A stretch of 64,000 nt of DNA from Owenweeksia sp. (lineage in GTDB: Bacteria; Bacteroidota; Bacteroidia; Flavobacteriales; Schleiferiaceae), in assembly GCA_002695025.1 (NCBI GenBank), contig NZNV01000010.1, positions 543,310 through 607,309 of the forward strand. Direction: 5' to 3'. Of this stretch, positions 50,826-60,420 are shown piece after piece (the stretch's first letter is position 1; each line of letters starts with the position of its first letter). Both the position numbers and the translations under genes were made by a program. The notes under the pieces are model-generated. The model ran no database searches. It was not told the origin of the DNA and saw only the letters and a program-made list of their open reading frames with translations.

Positions 50826-51821
50826 ATGGCCTACTCTTTTTTCAATATCCCCAGGTACATGCCCCCTGAAGCCTATGAGAAAACCATTGACAGGATTGTT
50901 GATGCCCTGAAAAGGGAAAAAGGCATCTTATCCGTTTACCGCCTGGGCAACGTAAACCATCCGGGAATATCGGATATAGACATTATTGCAGTTTTTGAGA
51001 ATGGGGCTCAATCTTCGCTCAATATACGAGAGCATTTGAACGAAACGGGGAAATACCTCCTTACCCATAATCTTGCCGGTGCTTCAAGAGATCATTTTCA
51101 GCAATTGTTTGATTATACCTTCTGGGATAACCTCACCTGTATATGGGGGGAAGCTTTGATCCCGGAGCTACATTATAATGCCAGGAATAACCCACACCAG
51201 GAAGCCTGTAAGCGGCAAACAGCCCTGGAATTTCTCACCAAGAATTATCTTGAGGTAGGTATACAGCGTAAGTACGGGATTTTCAAGCTAAGGACCTTGC
51301 TGCAGGAGGCCAAAGGGGTGCGCTATGATCTGGAATTCCTTTCCATTCAATCGCAGCCCATCAATAATTATATACGGCAAATAATAACCTGGCTGGATGG
51401 CTGGTTTGATGAAACCCCGGATGCTGATCGGCTGAGTGCCTGGGTAAACGGATATTACCAGGCGCTGGAAGAAACCATCAATGCCCAGGCGGCTAAAGGC
51501 CATGTACTATGGCTTCCGCAAAAAGTTTCTCTGGATTATGGCAGAAATACCATGCTATATCAATCGGAGCGTTTTGAACAGTCTTTTTCCGGAATATCCT
51601 TGCCCGCAAGCATTATTGCGATGCATAAAAAGATATACAATGCCAATCTGAGGCTTAATCGTTTCCGATTTGGTATTAATTTCACCGATGAAGATCCGGA
51701 GGGAATCCTCCGAAAGCGCTTTAACCTCCTTAAGGAATATCAGGCCTATAATAGCCGCCATATCCCGTACTTTGAACCTTCGTTTTCAAGCTTGGCAAAT
51801 CAACTGGTTAAGAGGGGATAA
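50826..51821 (+). CDS. Nucleotidyltransferase-fold protein in polysaccharide locus (2)
   Basis: A protein of 331 residues. The N-terminal part contains a nucleotidyltransferase-like motif: Gly41-Asn42 in YRLGNVNHPG and Asp50/Asp52 in SDIDIIAVF. The usual Gly-Ser is Gly-Asn, so catalysis may be altered. The remainder is helical without a known domain. It starts 5 bases after the previous nucleotidyltransferase-like gene; the two may be diverged duplicates or partners. No function is assigned beyond the fold. Confidence 0.75.
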   Translation: MAYSFFNIPRYMPPEAYEKTIDRIVDALKREKGILSVYRLGNVNHPGISDIDIIAVFENGAQSSLNIREHLNETGKYLLTHNLAGASRDHFQQLFDYTFWDNLTCIWGEALIPELHYNARNNPHQEACKRQTALEFLTKNYLEVGIQRKYGIFKLRTLLQEAKGVRYDLEFLSIQSQPINNYIRQIITWLDGWFDETPDADRLSAWVNGYYQALEETINAQAAKGHVLWLPQKVSLDYGRNTMLYQSERFEQSFSGISLPASIIAMHKKIYNANLRLNRFRFGINFTDEDPEGILRKRFNLLKEYQAYNSRHIPYFEPSFSSLANQLVKRG

Positions 51822-51825
51822 GAAG

Positions 51826-52932
51826 GTGAAGAAGGTGCTGCACATTGTCTGGAATGCAAAATTCGGAGGAATTGAAAAGCTGGTATACGACCTGGTTAAG
51901 GCCCAGAACCAGGAAGGTACTGTACAGGCAGAGATCCTGGTGGCTAAACCTGAGGGAGAGTACCTTCAGCAATTCCTTAGCTTAAATACTTCGGTTCATA
52001 CATTGAACCTGAGTAGCGGACTAAGTATGAATGCCGCTTCATTCCGTAAAGCGTACTCTTTGTTCAAAAGGGCAGACTGCCTACACTTTCATTTTTTTCA
52101 CCCTGTGCTTTGTTACCTGGCCTTATTTACCTCGGCAAAGGTTGTTTTTACGGAGCACGGCAATTTTGGAATCGGGCGGAAGGCCCGGTTGTCCGACAAA
52201 GTTGTGGTTGGCTTAAAGAAAAGATTCCTGAAGCACCCACGGATTTTTATCACCTATAATTCCGAGAGTACCGCCAGGTTTGCAGAAAAGATTTACCAAC
52301 TAAACGCACCAACCCAAAGTAGGGTGATCCACAACGGGCTGGATTTTTCATCTTTCACAAATACCCGCATTCAGCAGGAAGAAGCAGCGAGCTTGCATGA
52401 ATTAACCATACGGCTGAAAGGTAGGTTTGTACTAGGTACTTCTTCACGCTTCGCCCCGGTCAAACGAATTGACAAACTGATCCGTGCATTTCATAAAATT
52501 CAGGATAAGGAAGGGCTGGCCCTGCTCCTTATCGGGGATGGCACACTTATGCCTGAACTGCAGGCCCTGGTGAAGGATCTGGGGCTACAGGATTACGTGG
52601 TTTTTACCGGCTACGTTGAGAGTTGCCATAATTTCCAGTCTCTCATGAACCTGAGCATATACCCTTCAGAATTTGAAACATTTGGTTTGGCAGCCTTGGA
52701 GTCGTTGGCGTTGGGGATACCCGCATTGGCCTATACGAACAGTGGCGGTATAGCCGAGATCCTGAGGGGCCTGGAACCCCAGGATGTGGTGGAAGATGAG
52801 GAAGGACTTATAAAAAGAATAGAATACTACCAGCATAAGCATGAAGGCCAGGTGGAGAGGCAGGCCCGCATACGGTATGCCCGTCAATTCAGCATTGAGG
52901 GAATGGCAAAGAAACTGGAAACCATATATTAG
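51826..52932 (+). CDS. Glycosyltransferase family 4 protein
   Basis: A protein of 368 residues from GTG 51826. That start is chosen because it gives the canonical MKKVLHIVWNAKFGGIEKLVYDL opening and follows AGAGGGG by a suitable distance; a longer frame would lie inside the upstream gene. The GT4 C-terminal domain shows RLKGRFVLGTSSRFAPVKRIDKLIRAF, LLLIGDGTL and the E-x7-E pattern in YPSEFETFGLAALES. It transfers an unknown sugar from a nucleotide donor to the growing repeat unit. Confidence 0.9.
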   Translation: MKKVLHIVWNAKFGGIEKLVYDLVKAQNQEGTVQAEILVAKPEGEYLQQFLSLNTSVHTLNLSSGLSMNAASFRKAYSLFKRADCLHFHFFHPVLCYLALFTSAKVVFTEHGNFGIGRKARLSDKVVVGLKKRFLKHPRIFITYNSESTARFAEKIYQLNAPTQSRVIHNGLDFSSFTNTRIQQEEAASLHELTIRLKGRFVLGTSSRFAPVKRIDKLIRAFHKIQDKEGLALLLIGDGTLMPELQALVKDLGLQDYVVFTGYVESCHNFQSLMNLSIYPSEFETFGLAALESLALGIPALAYTNSGGIAEILRGLEPQDVVEDEEGLIKRIEYYQHKHEGQVERQARIRYARQFSIEGMAKKLETIY

Positions 52933-52944
52933 GAGGGCTAAACT

Positions 52945-54852
52945 ATGTGTGGTATTAATGGCATATTCAGTTTCTCGGATCGGGTGGTTCCCCTACGGGA
53001 AGATCTGATATCCCGCATGAATGAACAGATCAGGCACCGGGGACCGGATGATTCCGGTACCTGGTTTAATCCTGCCGGAAGGGTTTTTTTAGGACATCAA
53101 CGGCTAAGCATTCTGGATCTTTCCAGTGAAGGGCATCAGCCCATGCTTGCGGAAGACCGCAGAACGGCAGTGGTTTTTAATGGAGAAATTTACAATTACC
53201 AGGAACTGAAAAAGGAAACATCACCCCTATCTTATCACTCGTCTACCGATACAGAAGTGCTCCTAAACCTGTACCAGGTAAAAGGAGATAAGTTACTTCA
53301 GGAGCTGAGGGGCATGTTTGCTTTTGCTATCTGGGATGAAAACAAAAATCAATTGTTTCTCGCCCGTGATCGGGCGGGGCAAAAGCCACTTTATTATGTG
53401 GAGAAGGATGGCATTTTTGCCTTTTCTTCTGAGTTGCGGAGTCTTTTGCTGTTACCTTGGGTAGAAAAGGAGCTGGATTACGAGGCCCTGTACCACTTTC
53501 TGACCTACAATCACATGGTTCCCCCGTATACCATGTTTAAAGGCATTAGAAAGTTTGAGCCTGGTCACAAAATGATAGTGGGTAAAGAAGGTATAAAGCT
53601 TTATGAGCCCTACTGGACTATACGATTAAATGCAGAGGGCGGCAGAAAACTGGCCGATGAAAGGGATTTGGAAGAGGAAGTATTCTCCACCTTGGAAACG
53701 GCCCTCTCCTACCGTATGATCAGTGATGTGCCGGTGGGTGCTTTCCTGAGCGGGGGAGTGGACTCCAGTGCCATTGTGGCGATGATGAGCCAACGGTCAA
53801 CCCATGCAGTAAAAACCTTCTCCATAGGTTTTGAGGGGCAGGCGGACTATGATGAACTGCAGTATGCCGCCCAGGTAGCCGGTCGGTACAGGACCAACCA
53901 CTTTGAGAAGATCGTGAATCCACAGGATTTCCAGGAAATGCTTCCCCGTATGGTGGAGGTATTTGACGAACCGCTGGCGGATGCCACCTGTATACCGATA
54001 TATTTCCTGTCTCAACTGGCTGCTGAAAATGATATCAAGGTGGTTCTGACAGGTGATGGGGCCGATGAACTATTTGCGGGCTACAACAACTGGAAGAAAT
54101 ATGTGGAGAAAGTGGGCCAGTTCAATAGATACAGCGCCTTACCCTCACCTTTAAAGAAGGCCATTGCTTCGGCTTATGGTTTGCTGGACAGTAAAAGCCC
54201 GCTCCATGAAATGTTGGTTCGTGCGGCCCTTAATCAGGATTTTTTCTGGAGCGGAGCCCGGGGGATCCGGGAAAACCAAAAGAAGTCTTTCCTCTCACCG
54301 CATTTTTTGCAACAGGTCAAAGGATGTAATTCGTATAGCATTATTGAGCAATTTAGGCAGGCGTATAACCACGCCAACCCAGATGAAATAGAGGATTATG
54401 TAAATTGGTTGTGCTTCACGGGATTTAAGAATGTGATACCCAATTTATACCTGCATCGGTTAGACCGGCTGTCTATGGCTCACTCTGTAGAAGGTCGTTC
54501 CCCATTTATGGATCATAAACTGGTAGAGCTGGCTTTTTCCATAGAAGGAAATTTGAAGATCAGGAACGGACAGCCCAAATACATCCTCAAAAAAAGCCTG
54601 GAGAAATTACTGCCTCATGAAGTATTGTATCGCAAAAAACAAGGCTTTTGCGTACCCTTAAAGGAATGGGGGAGTGCAATAATGGAGGATTATCTTGTAG
54701 ACAACTACAAACAGTTTTGTGCAGATTTTCCCATCTTCAAGTCTGGGGAAATAGAAAAACTAATCAGAAGTTTGCAAAGGGATGAAGCCGTGAACATTAA
54801 TAAAATCTGGACTATATATTTCTTAATGAACTGGCTTAAGCGATGGATGTAA
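52945..54852 (+). CDS. Asparagine synthase-type amidotransferase (glutamine-hydrolysing), copy 1
   Basis: A protein of 635 residues. The N-terminal glutaminase domain has nucleophile Cys2 (MCGINGIF) and RHRGPDDSG. The synthetase domain has the PP-loop SGGVDSS from about residue 269 and LTGDGADELFAGY. Members in polysaccharide loci amidate uronic acids to uronamides and are not general asparagine synthetases. A second copy is encoded at 58552. It overlaps the downstream glycosyltransferase gene by 10 bases. Confidence 0.93.
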   Translation: MCGINGIFSFSDRVVPLREDLISRMNEQIRHRGPDDSGTWFNPAGRVFLGHQRLSILDLSSEGHQPMLAEDRRTAVVFNGEIYNYQELKKETSPLSYHSSTDTEVLLNLYQVKGDKLLQELRGMFAFAIWDENKNQLFLARDRAGQKPLYYVEKDGIFAFSSELRSLLLLPWVEKELDYEALYHFLTYNHMVPPYTMFKGIRKFEPGHKMIVGKEGIKLYEPYWTIRLNAEGGRKLADERDLEEEVFSTLETALSYRMISDVPVGAFLSGGVDSSAIVAMMSQRSTHAVKTFSIGFEGQADYDELQYAAQVAGRYRTNHFEKIVNPQDFQEMLPRMVEVFDEPLADATCIPIYFLSQLAAENDIKVVLTGDGADELFAGYNNWKKYVEKVGQFNRYSALPSPLKKAIASAYGLLDSKSPLHEMLVRAALNQDFFWSGARGIRENQKKSFLSPHFLQQVKGCNSYSIIEQFRQAYNHANPDEIEDYVNWLCFTGFKNVIPNLYLHRLDRLSMAHSVEGRSPFMDHKLVELAFSIEGNLKIRNGQPKYILKKSLEKLLPHEVLYRKKQGFCVPLKEWGSAIMEDYLVDNYKQFCADFPIFKSGEIEKLIRSLQRDEAVNINKIWTIYFLMNWLKRWM

Positions 54853-55985
54853 GAAAAAGTCGCACTGTAGTGGTGGTAACCAATATACCCAACCACTACA
54901 GGATTCCTCTTTTTAATACTTTAAACCAGCAATTGGCTGAAGAAGGGGTGCAGCTACACGTTATTTTCGCTTCAGAAGGTTACGAGAGCCGCAGAAATGT
55001 TATTGATCTGGACCAATGCCATTTTAGCCACACCATTCTCCGTAAAAAAGAAAATGCCAGAAGCCCCTTTAAAGATGGGGTGTTTTTTTACCCGGGCTTA
55101 TTGAAGGAGATCCGGAGGATAAATCCTCAAAAGATCATAGTGGCCGGGTTTACGGTAGCTACACTTAAGTTATACCTGCGCGGTTTAATGGTTACCTCAA
55201 AGATCATCATCTGGTCGGGCACTATTGATTCCCCTAAAAACAAGATTGGCAAATTAAAAACCTGGTTTAGGAAGCTACTGGTAAAGCGGGCTGTGGCCTT
55301 TATGGCCTACGGAAGTTTGGCCAGGGAGTATTTTATGCGGATAGGTGCAGAACCCTCAAGGGTAACGGCCATTGGTAATACGGTTGATACAGCCTATTTT
55401 GAAGAGCAAACAGACCGGGCCCGTTCCGAAGCAAAACCAGGGGATCTCAAATATCTTACCTATATAGGATATCTGAACCCCAGGAAGAATCTGTGGCCTG
55501 TAGTACACGTATGTGAGGAGTTGACGAAATTACGGAGTGATATCAGGCTGGATATTGTTGGAGATGGGGAGAGCAGGGAAGAACTGGAAAACTATGTAAG
55601 GGAGAAAAGCCTGGATGACCATATTACCTTTCACGGGTTTAAGCAAAAGGAGGAGCTTCCGCATTACCTCGCCCGGAGCAGTTGCTTTCTTTTTCAAACA
55701 GAATACGATATTTGGGGCCTGGTGCTTAATGAGGCCATGGCTGCTGGTGTACCATGTCTGGCATCCGTAAATGCAGGGGCTACAGAAGATCTTATAGAAC
55801 CAGGAGTTACGGGCTTTAAGGCAGACTATCACCATATCGAAGAAACTCTTCGTCAGATAGAATGGATTATAGATCACCCGGCAGAGGTTGCTGAAATATG
55901 CAGGCAGGCCCGTGAGCGGATAAACAAGGATTACAGCCTTCAGGAGGTTAGCAGGCGAATAAGGAAAGTATTGCATGCCGTTTAA
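54843..55985 (+). CDS. Glycosyltransferase family 4 protein
   Basis: A GT-B transferase of 380 residues with N-terminal VVVTNIPNHYRIPLFNTL and C-terminal LTYIGYLNPRKNLWPVVHV, IVGDGESREELENYV and the FLFQTEYDIWGLVLNEAMAAGVP acidic motif (EYDIWGLVLNE resembles E-x7-E). It overlaps the asparagine synthase-like gene by 10 bases and the polymerase-like gene by 11 bases. The donor and acceptor are unknown. Confidence 0.9.
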   Translation: MDVRKSRTVVVVTNIPNHYRIPLFNTLNQQLAEEGVQLHVIFASEGYESRRNVIDLDQCHFSHTILRKKENARSPFKDGVFFYPGLLKEIRRINPQKIIVAGFTVATLKLYLRGLMVTSKIIIWSGTIDSPKNKIGKLKTWFRKLLVKRAVAFMAYGSLAREYFMRIGAEPSRVTAIGNTVDTAYFEEQTDRARSEAKPGDLKYLTYIGYLNPRKNLWPVVHVCEELTKLRSDIRLDIVGDGESREELENYVREKSLDDHITFHGFKQKEELPHYLARSSCFLFQTEYDIWGLVLNEAMAAGVPCLASVNAGATEDLIEPGVTGFKADYHHIEETLRQIEWIIDHPAEVAEICRQARERINKDYSLQEVSRRIRKVLHAV

Positions 55986-57255
55986 GGATTGGAAAATATG
56001 GTTTAAGATGCTGCCCCTTTCTCTAAAGTGGTTTGTGCTTCTTATTCTCATACGCCCCATTGCGGACCTCCTTTATTTTCTTAAGGAAGTATCCCCAGTG
56101 CTGTCTCCCCTTTACCTGATAGGTATCCTCACGCCTCTTATTATTATGGTGAGCTACCTGTCCAGCCGCTTTCCCAAAAAGTTCCCTTCCTTCCTCACGG
56201 ATATCAGTTTTAAGTTATGGGCATTTATTGTGGTGCTCAACCTCATTCTCTTATTGATTTCCCAGAACAAGGATCTCGGACTTATAGGAGATATCATTAA
56301 ATACATTAACCCCATCTTCATCTTTGTTTATCTCAGGCATTTCATTCGTGATAAAAAGGATTTGCACGGCATATTGCAGGCCTTTTATTACTCAGCCAGT
56401 ATTCCTGCATTTTTGCTGCTGTACGAGGTTATTTTTAACCCCATCAATGTAGAGTATCTCTCCGAAGGTCGTGGTGGTGGTGCCAGGATGCAAGGCGGAT
56501 ATGCAGATATTATGAACTACGCCATTTACATCAATGCCGCTTTGCTCATCAAGTTTTATTTTTATCTGAGGAGCTTCTATATCAAGAGAATCGGAAGTAT
56601 TTCATCGCTGGTTGGCCTGGGTGTGGTTACGGTTATTTGTTTTATGGGCTTGGTTTCCATCAAACAAACATCTTCCTGGATGGTAGCTATGGCTTTGGGT
56701 TTATTGTTTGTGACGTTTATTGTGAGGCGCCTCCAAGGTTTTGTATTAGTAATAGTCTTACTTCCAGTCATTGCTTATTTTGCCATAACCACCTATACTA
56801 CCCGGATAGAGCCCCTGGTAGAAAAAGAATATGAAGTACTGGAGGGAGAAGCCGAGATAGACCGTTCGTTTAACGGAAGAATGACCCGGTGGAGGAAGTA
56901 TTCCAATATATGGCTGGATATGCCCTTAGTTAATAACCTCATAGGTGTTGGTTCATCAGATGATGAAAACGTGCCGGTAATGATTGGCGGAGGGATGCAC
57001 AGTGATATCGTGCGGATGCTGTTTTTGGGAGGGGTTGTGGGATTACTTTTTTACCTGCTTTTCCTGACCAGTACGTTAAGAAGTTTACGTTATATGCAAT
57101 TGCCGGAAAGGTTTATTGTATTAGGTGTCTTAGGGTCTATACTGCTCTATTCGGTTTCAACAACTCCCTTGCTATACGCCCCTTTCATCTACTTCGCATT
57201 TCCGGTGCTTTCGTATGCGGCATTGCCTAAACCCTTGCTGGCACCTCATGGATAA
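55975..57255 (+). CDS. Wzy-like O-antigen/polysaccharide polymerase
   Basis: A membrane protein of 426 residues with about 11-12 helices and a large extracytoplasmic loop (about 285-345, including RIEPLVEKEYEVLEGEAEIDRSFNGRMTRWR). This layout fits O-antigen ligase/polymerase proteins. With Wzx, Wzc and Wza encoded upstream it completes a Wzy-dependent pathway. Sequence conservation in this family is low, so the call rests on topology and context. It overlaps both neighbours. Confidence 0.82.
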   Translation: MPFKDWKIWFKMLPLSLKWFVLLILIRPIADLLYFLKEVSPVLSPLYLIGILTPLIIMVSYLSSRFPKKFPSFLTDISFKLWAFIVVLNLILLLISQNKDLGLIGDIIKYINPIFIFVYLRHFIRDKKDLHGILQAFYYSASIPAFLLLYEVIFNPINVEYLSEGRGGGARMQGGYADIMNYAIYINAALLIKFYFYLRSFYIKRIGSISSLVGLGVVTVICFMGLVSIKQTSSWMVAMALGLLFVTFIVRRLQGFVLVIVLLPVIAYFAITTYTTRIEPLVEKEYEVLEGEAEIDRSFNGRMTRWRKYSNIWLDMPLVNNLIGVGSSDDENVPVMIGGGMHSDIVRMLFLGGVVGLLFYLLFLTSTLRSLRYMQLPERFIVLGVLGSILLYSVSTTPLLYAPFIYFAFPVLSYAALPKPLLAPHG

Positions 57256-58348
57256 AAAACCACCGGTATTGATTGTTGGCAAACTGCCTCCCCCCTTTAT
57301 TGGGCCGGCTGTGGCTACAAAAATTCTTCTGAATTCAGGCCTTAATGAGCACTTTCAGCTGTTCCATCTGAATACCACCGTTAACCGCTCCATAGAGGGT
57401 TTTGGCAAAGGTGGGTTGAAAAAGATATGGCTTAACCTGGGCATTTATACCAACCTTTTCAGGTTATTGGTTGGGCACCGCCCTTCCTTGACACTTATTC
57501 CCATTAGCCAAACTACCATTGGCTTTTTAAAAGACTCTATCCTCATTCTGATTGCCTCCCTTTTTTCAAAGCGTGTATTGTTGCAATTGCGTGGAAGTAA
57601 TTTCAGGAATTGGATAGAGAGTGCCAGCCCTTTAACCAAAGCGTATTTGCGGTTTTGCCTGCGCAGAACGGACGGCATAATCGTGTTGGGTAATAAGCTC
57701 ACCTATCTTTTTGAGGATTACTTTCCGAAGGAATCCATTTTTGTAGTACCCAATGGGTGTGATATTGAACGTTACGAAAAAGCAAGGAGTGGCCCTGTGG
57801 TGAAAGTGCTGTACTTCAGCAATATGCTAAGATCAAAGGGTATAGCAGATGTATTGGATGCGGTAGCTGATTTAAAGGATAAGGCAGGGAGTTTTCAACT
57901 GGATGCTGTGGGGGCTTGGGATAATGAGGAGTTCAGGCAGGAGTGTATGCAAAAAGTTAAAGAGCAATTGTTGCCGGTTTACTTTCACCCGCCAGCTGAT
58001 AAAAGCCGGAAGTGGCAATTTTATAAAGACGCGGATATTTTTGTTTTCACACCCAATGAACCGGAAGGGCACCCCTGGTCTATTGTGGAAGCTATGGCAG
58101 CAGAACTCCCTATTATTTCTACAGACCAGGGAGCTATTACAGAATCCGTTCTGGACGATCATAACGGGTTTATTGTAGATTCTAGCTCTCCGGGGCAAAT
58201 AGCAAGCAGGTTAAGAGAACTGATCCATAACGATGCACTTAGGGTTAAAATGGGCCACGCAAGCCGGCAACATTACGAGAATAATTTCACGGAGGATAAG
58301 ATGGTGCAAAATCTTCGAAATGCCTTTATGCAGGTGATTAATCGCTAA
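57248..58348 (+). CDS. Glycosyltransferase family 4 protein
   Basis: A protein of 366 residues from ATG 57248, which gives the natural opening MDKKPPVLIVGKLPPPFIGPAVATK. An earlier GTG frame lies inside the polymerase gene. GT4 features are VVKVLYFSNMLRSKGIADVLDAV, the phosphate-binding loop region, and E-x7-E in PNEPEGHPWSIVEAMAAELP. It overlaps the polymerase-like gene by 8 bases. Confidence 0.9.
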   Translation: MDKKPPVLIVGKLPPPFIGPAVATKILLNSGLNEHFQLFHLNTTVNRSIEGFGKGGLKKIWLNLGIYTNLFRLLVGHRPSLTLIPISQTTIGFLKDSILILIASLFSKRVLLQLRGSNFRNWIESASPLTKAYLRFCLRRTDGIIVLGNKLTYLFEDYFPKESIFVVPNGCDIERYEKARSGPVVKVLYFSNMLRSKGIADVLDAVADLKDKAGSFQLDAVGAWDNEEFRQECMQKVKEQLLPVYFHPPADKSRKWQFYKDADIFVFTPNEPEGHPWSIVEAMAAELPIISTDQGAITESVLDDHNGFIVDSSSPGQIASRLRELIHNDALRVKMGHASRQHYENNFTEDKMVQNLRNAFMQVINR

Positions 58349-58392
58349 GCGAGGTTTTGTAAATTAGCCAGCTCCCCATAAGCCAAACAACC

Positions 58393-58524
58393 ATGATCAC
58401 AAGAGGAGTGCTCCCAAACAAATCTGTTTATAAAGTATACCTAAGCATATCGCTTTTTGGGGCTCTGATCATACAATTAACCCGCAGGTTTCCTGGATTT
58501 CTGGTTGGGTGTAAAGTTCAATAA
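58393..58524 (+). CDS. Possible 43-residue membrane peptide
   Basis: A short frame with one hydrophobic stretch (VYLSISLFGALIIQL) flanked by basic residues. It fills the 203-base gap between the glycosyltransferase and the second asparagine synthase-like gene. No family is recognised; it may be a small membrane protein or a chance frame. Confidence 0.3.
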   Translation: MITRGVLPNKSVYKVYLSISLFGALIIQLTRRFPGFLVGCKVQ

Positions 58525-58551
58525 ACACCAGGTAAAACCTTAAGCAGACCC

Positions 58552-60420
58552 ATGTGTGGCATAACAGGATACATATCGCCAGAAGATAAGAACGGACCGG
58601 CCATGCTGGAGGCGCTCCACCACCGGGGTCCGGATCATACGGGTAATTACAGTGCCCAAATTGGTGACCACAAGGTATATCTGGGCCATAAGAGATTAAG
58701 TATTATTGATCTTAGTGTCAACGGACATCAGCCTATGAAAAATGCTGATGGCAGCGTAATACTGGTGTACAATGGTGAGGTGTATAATTTTCAGGAATTA
58801 AAGCAAACCTACTTAAAAGGGCAATCTTTCCACTCCCATACCGATACAGAAGTTATCCTGAAACTCTATGAGCTGAAGGGGATCGGTTTCCTGGAACTGC
58901 TAAACGGGGATTTTGCCATTTCCATACTGGATACCCGTACCAATAAACTCCACCTGATAAGGGACCGGATGGGAGTAAAGCCGCTGTACTTTTACTCCAA
59001 TGGAAGCGAACTGCTATTTGGCTCGGAAATAAAAAGCATATTGGCAGGCGGTGTGTCAGCCCGGTTGAATACGGCCTGTTTGCGGCAGTATTTTACGTTT
59101 AAGTACGTGCCGGAAAACAATACTTTATTTAAAGATATATACCGGCTACCTCCTGCTCATTACCTCACGTATGATTTTGATACAGGTAGCATTACTACCC
59201 ATGCTTATTGGAAGCCACAAAGCCGTTCAGACTACCAGAATCTGAGCATGAAAGAGTCCGGGGCCTTACTGTATGAGCTCCTGGAAGACGCTTGCCGTAT
59301 CCGCCTGGTGGCAGATGTGCCGGTGGGTACTTTTTTCTCTGGTGGGCTGGACTCTTCTATTATTGCTCATTTTTTAAAGGGTAACTCTAAAATTGATCAT
59401 TATTGTGCCGTAAAGGACGAACGGGACCTCAAGAAGGAAGGAACCACTTCCGATAGCTTTTATGCCCAAAAGCTGGCCCGTGAATGGGAACTCAATCTCC
59501 ATTTGTTGCCCATTGGAGGAGAGCAGTTATCCCCGGATCTGATCCGCGAAACGGTGCGGTATAACGATGATATTATAGCAGACGGCTCACAGATACCGTC
59601 TTACTTAATTACGCGGCAGGCCGCTGAAAAAAGTACCGTGATCCTTTCAGGAATGGGAGCCGATGAGCTTTTCCTGGGATATGCCGGTCACCAATTGTTG
59701 TTGTTGGATCAGCACCTTAATCACTTGCCGGACAGCATGATCAAACCGCTTTTCCGGTATTTTGCTTCCCTCAACGTAGGAAAAGGTTCTTTTAAGGCCT
59801 ATAAGCGGTACCTGCAAAAGCTGGGAAATTATAATAGCTACGGCACGGAACGCTTTGCTATGTACAATATAGTGGGCGACTTTGAAAGTTCAGTCCGCAT
59901 TTTAAATTCCGGTCCGGAATCCATGACTCCCTTTTTGGCGTCTTATTTCCCCGAAGGAGAAGATCCTTTTGAAGGTTTAATCCGCTTTGAGTGGAATAAT
60001 TTCCTGGTGAAGAACCTGCACTATACAGACCGTATGAGCATGGCCAATTCTGTGGAGAACCGGGTGCCATTCCTCGATCACCGGATCGTGGAACTGGCTT
60101 TTAATATGAAAAGGACCTATAAGCTCAGCAACAAAGGAGTATCCAAGCGGATACTGAAAGACACTTTTGCACCTCACTTGCCTGATTACATCACCAGGCG
60201 CAGGAAAGCCGGTTTTGGGATGCCGCTTCGGAGTCTTTTGAGTGAAAAGCAGCATTTAGACAAACTGCTCGACATAGAATTTTTCGATAATTTTAATGAG
60301 TTTTCAGTGGAAGAGATAAAGTTGGTTATTGAACAACACAGAAAAGGAACCAAGGATAATTCAGCCCTGATCTATGCTTTGATAACATTTCAGGAATGGT
60401 ATAAAATGTACATTGACTAA
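58552..60420 (+). CDS. Asparagine synthase-type amidotransferase (glutamine-hydrolysing), copy 2
   Basis: A protein of 622 residues with glutaminase nucleophile Cys2 (MCGITGYI) and HHRGPDHTG, then the synthetase PP-loop SGGLDSS at about 263 and LSGMGADELFLGY. It is clearly diverged from the copy encoded at 52945, which suggests a different acceptor. A role in amidating a second sugar of the repeat unit is inferred from context. The stop overlaps the next start by one base (TAATG). Confidence 0.93.
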   Translation: MCGITGYISPEDKNGPAMLEALHHRGPDHTGNYSAQIGDHKVYLGHKRLSIIDLSVNGHQPMKNADGSVILVYNGEVYNFQELKQTYLKGQSFHSHTDTEVILKLYELKGIGFLELLNGDFAISILDTRTNKLHLIRDRMGVKPLYFYSNGSELLFGSEIKSILAGGVSARLNTACLRQYFTFKYVPENNTLFKDIYRLPPAHYLTYDFDTGSITTHAYWKPQSRSDYQNLSMKESGALLYELLEDACRIRLVADVPVGTFFSGGLDSSIIAHFLKGNSKIDHYCAVKDERDLKKEGTTSDSFYAQKLAREWELNLHLLPIGGEQLSPDLIRETVRYNDDIIADGSQIPSYLITRQAAEKSTVILSGMGADELFLGYAGHQLLLLDQHLNHLPDSMIKPLFRYFASLNVGKGSFKAYKRYLQKLGNYNSYGTERFAMYNIVGDFESSVRILNSGPESMTPFLASYFPEGEDPFEGLIRFEWNNFLVKNLHYTDRMSMANSVENRVPFLDHRIVELAFNMKRTYKLSNKGVSKRILKDTFAPHLPDYITRRRKAGFGMPLRSLLSEKQHLDKLLDIEFFDNFNEFSVEEIKLVIEQHRKGTKDNSALIYALITFQEWYKMYID

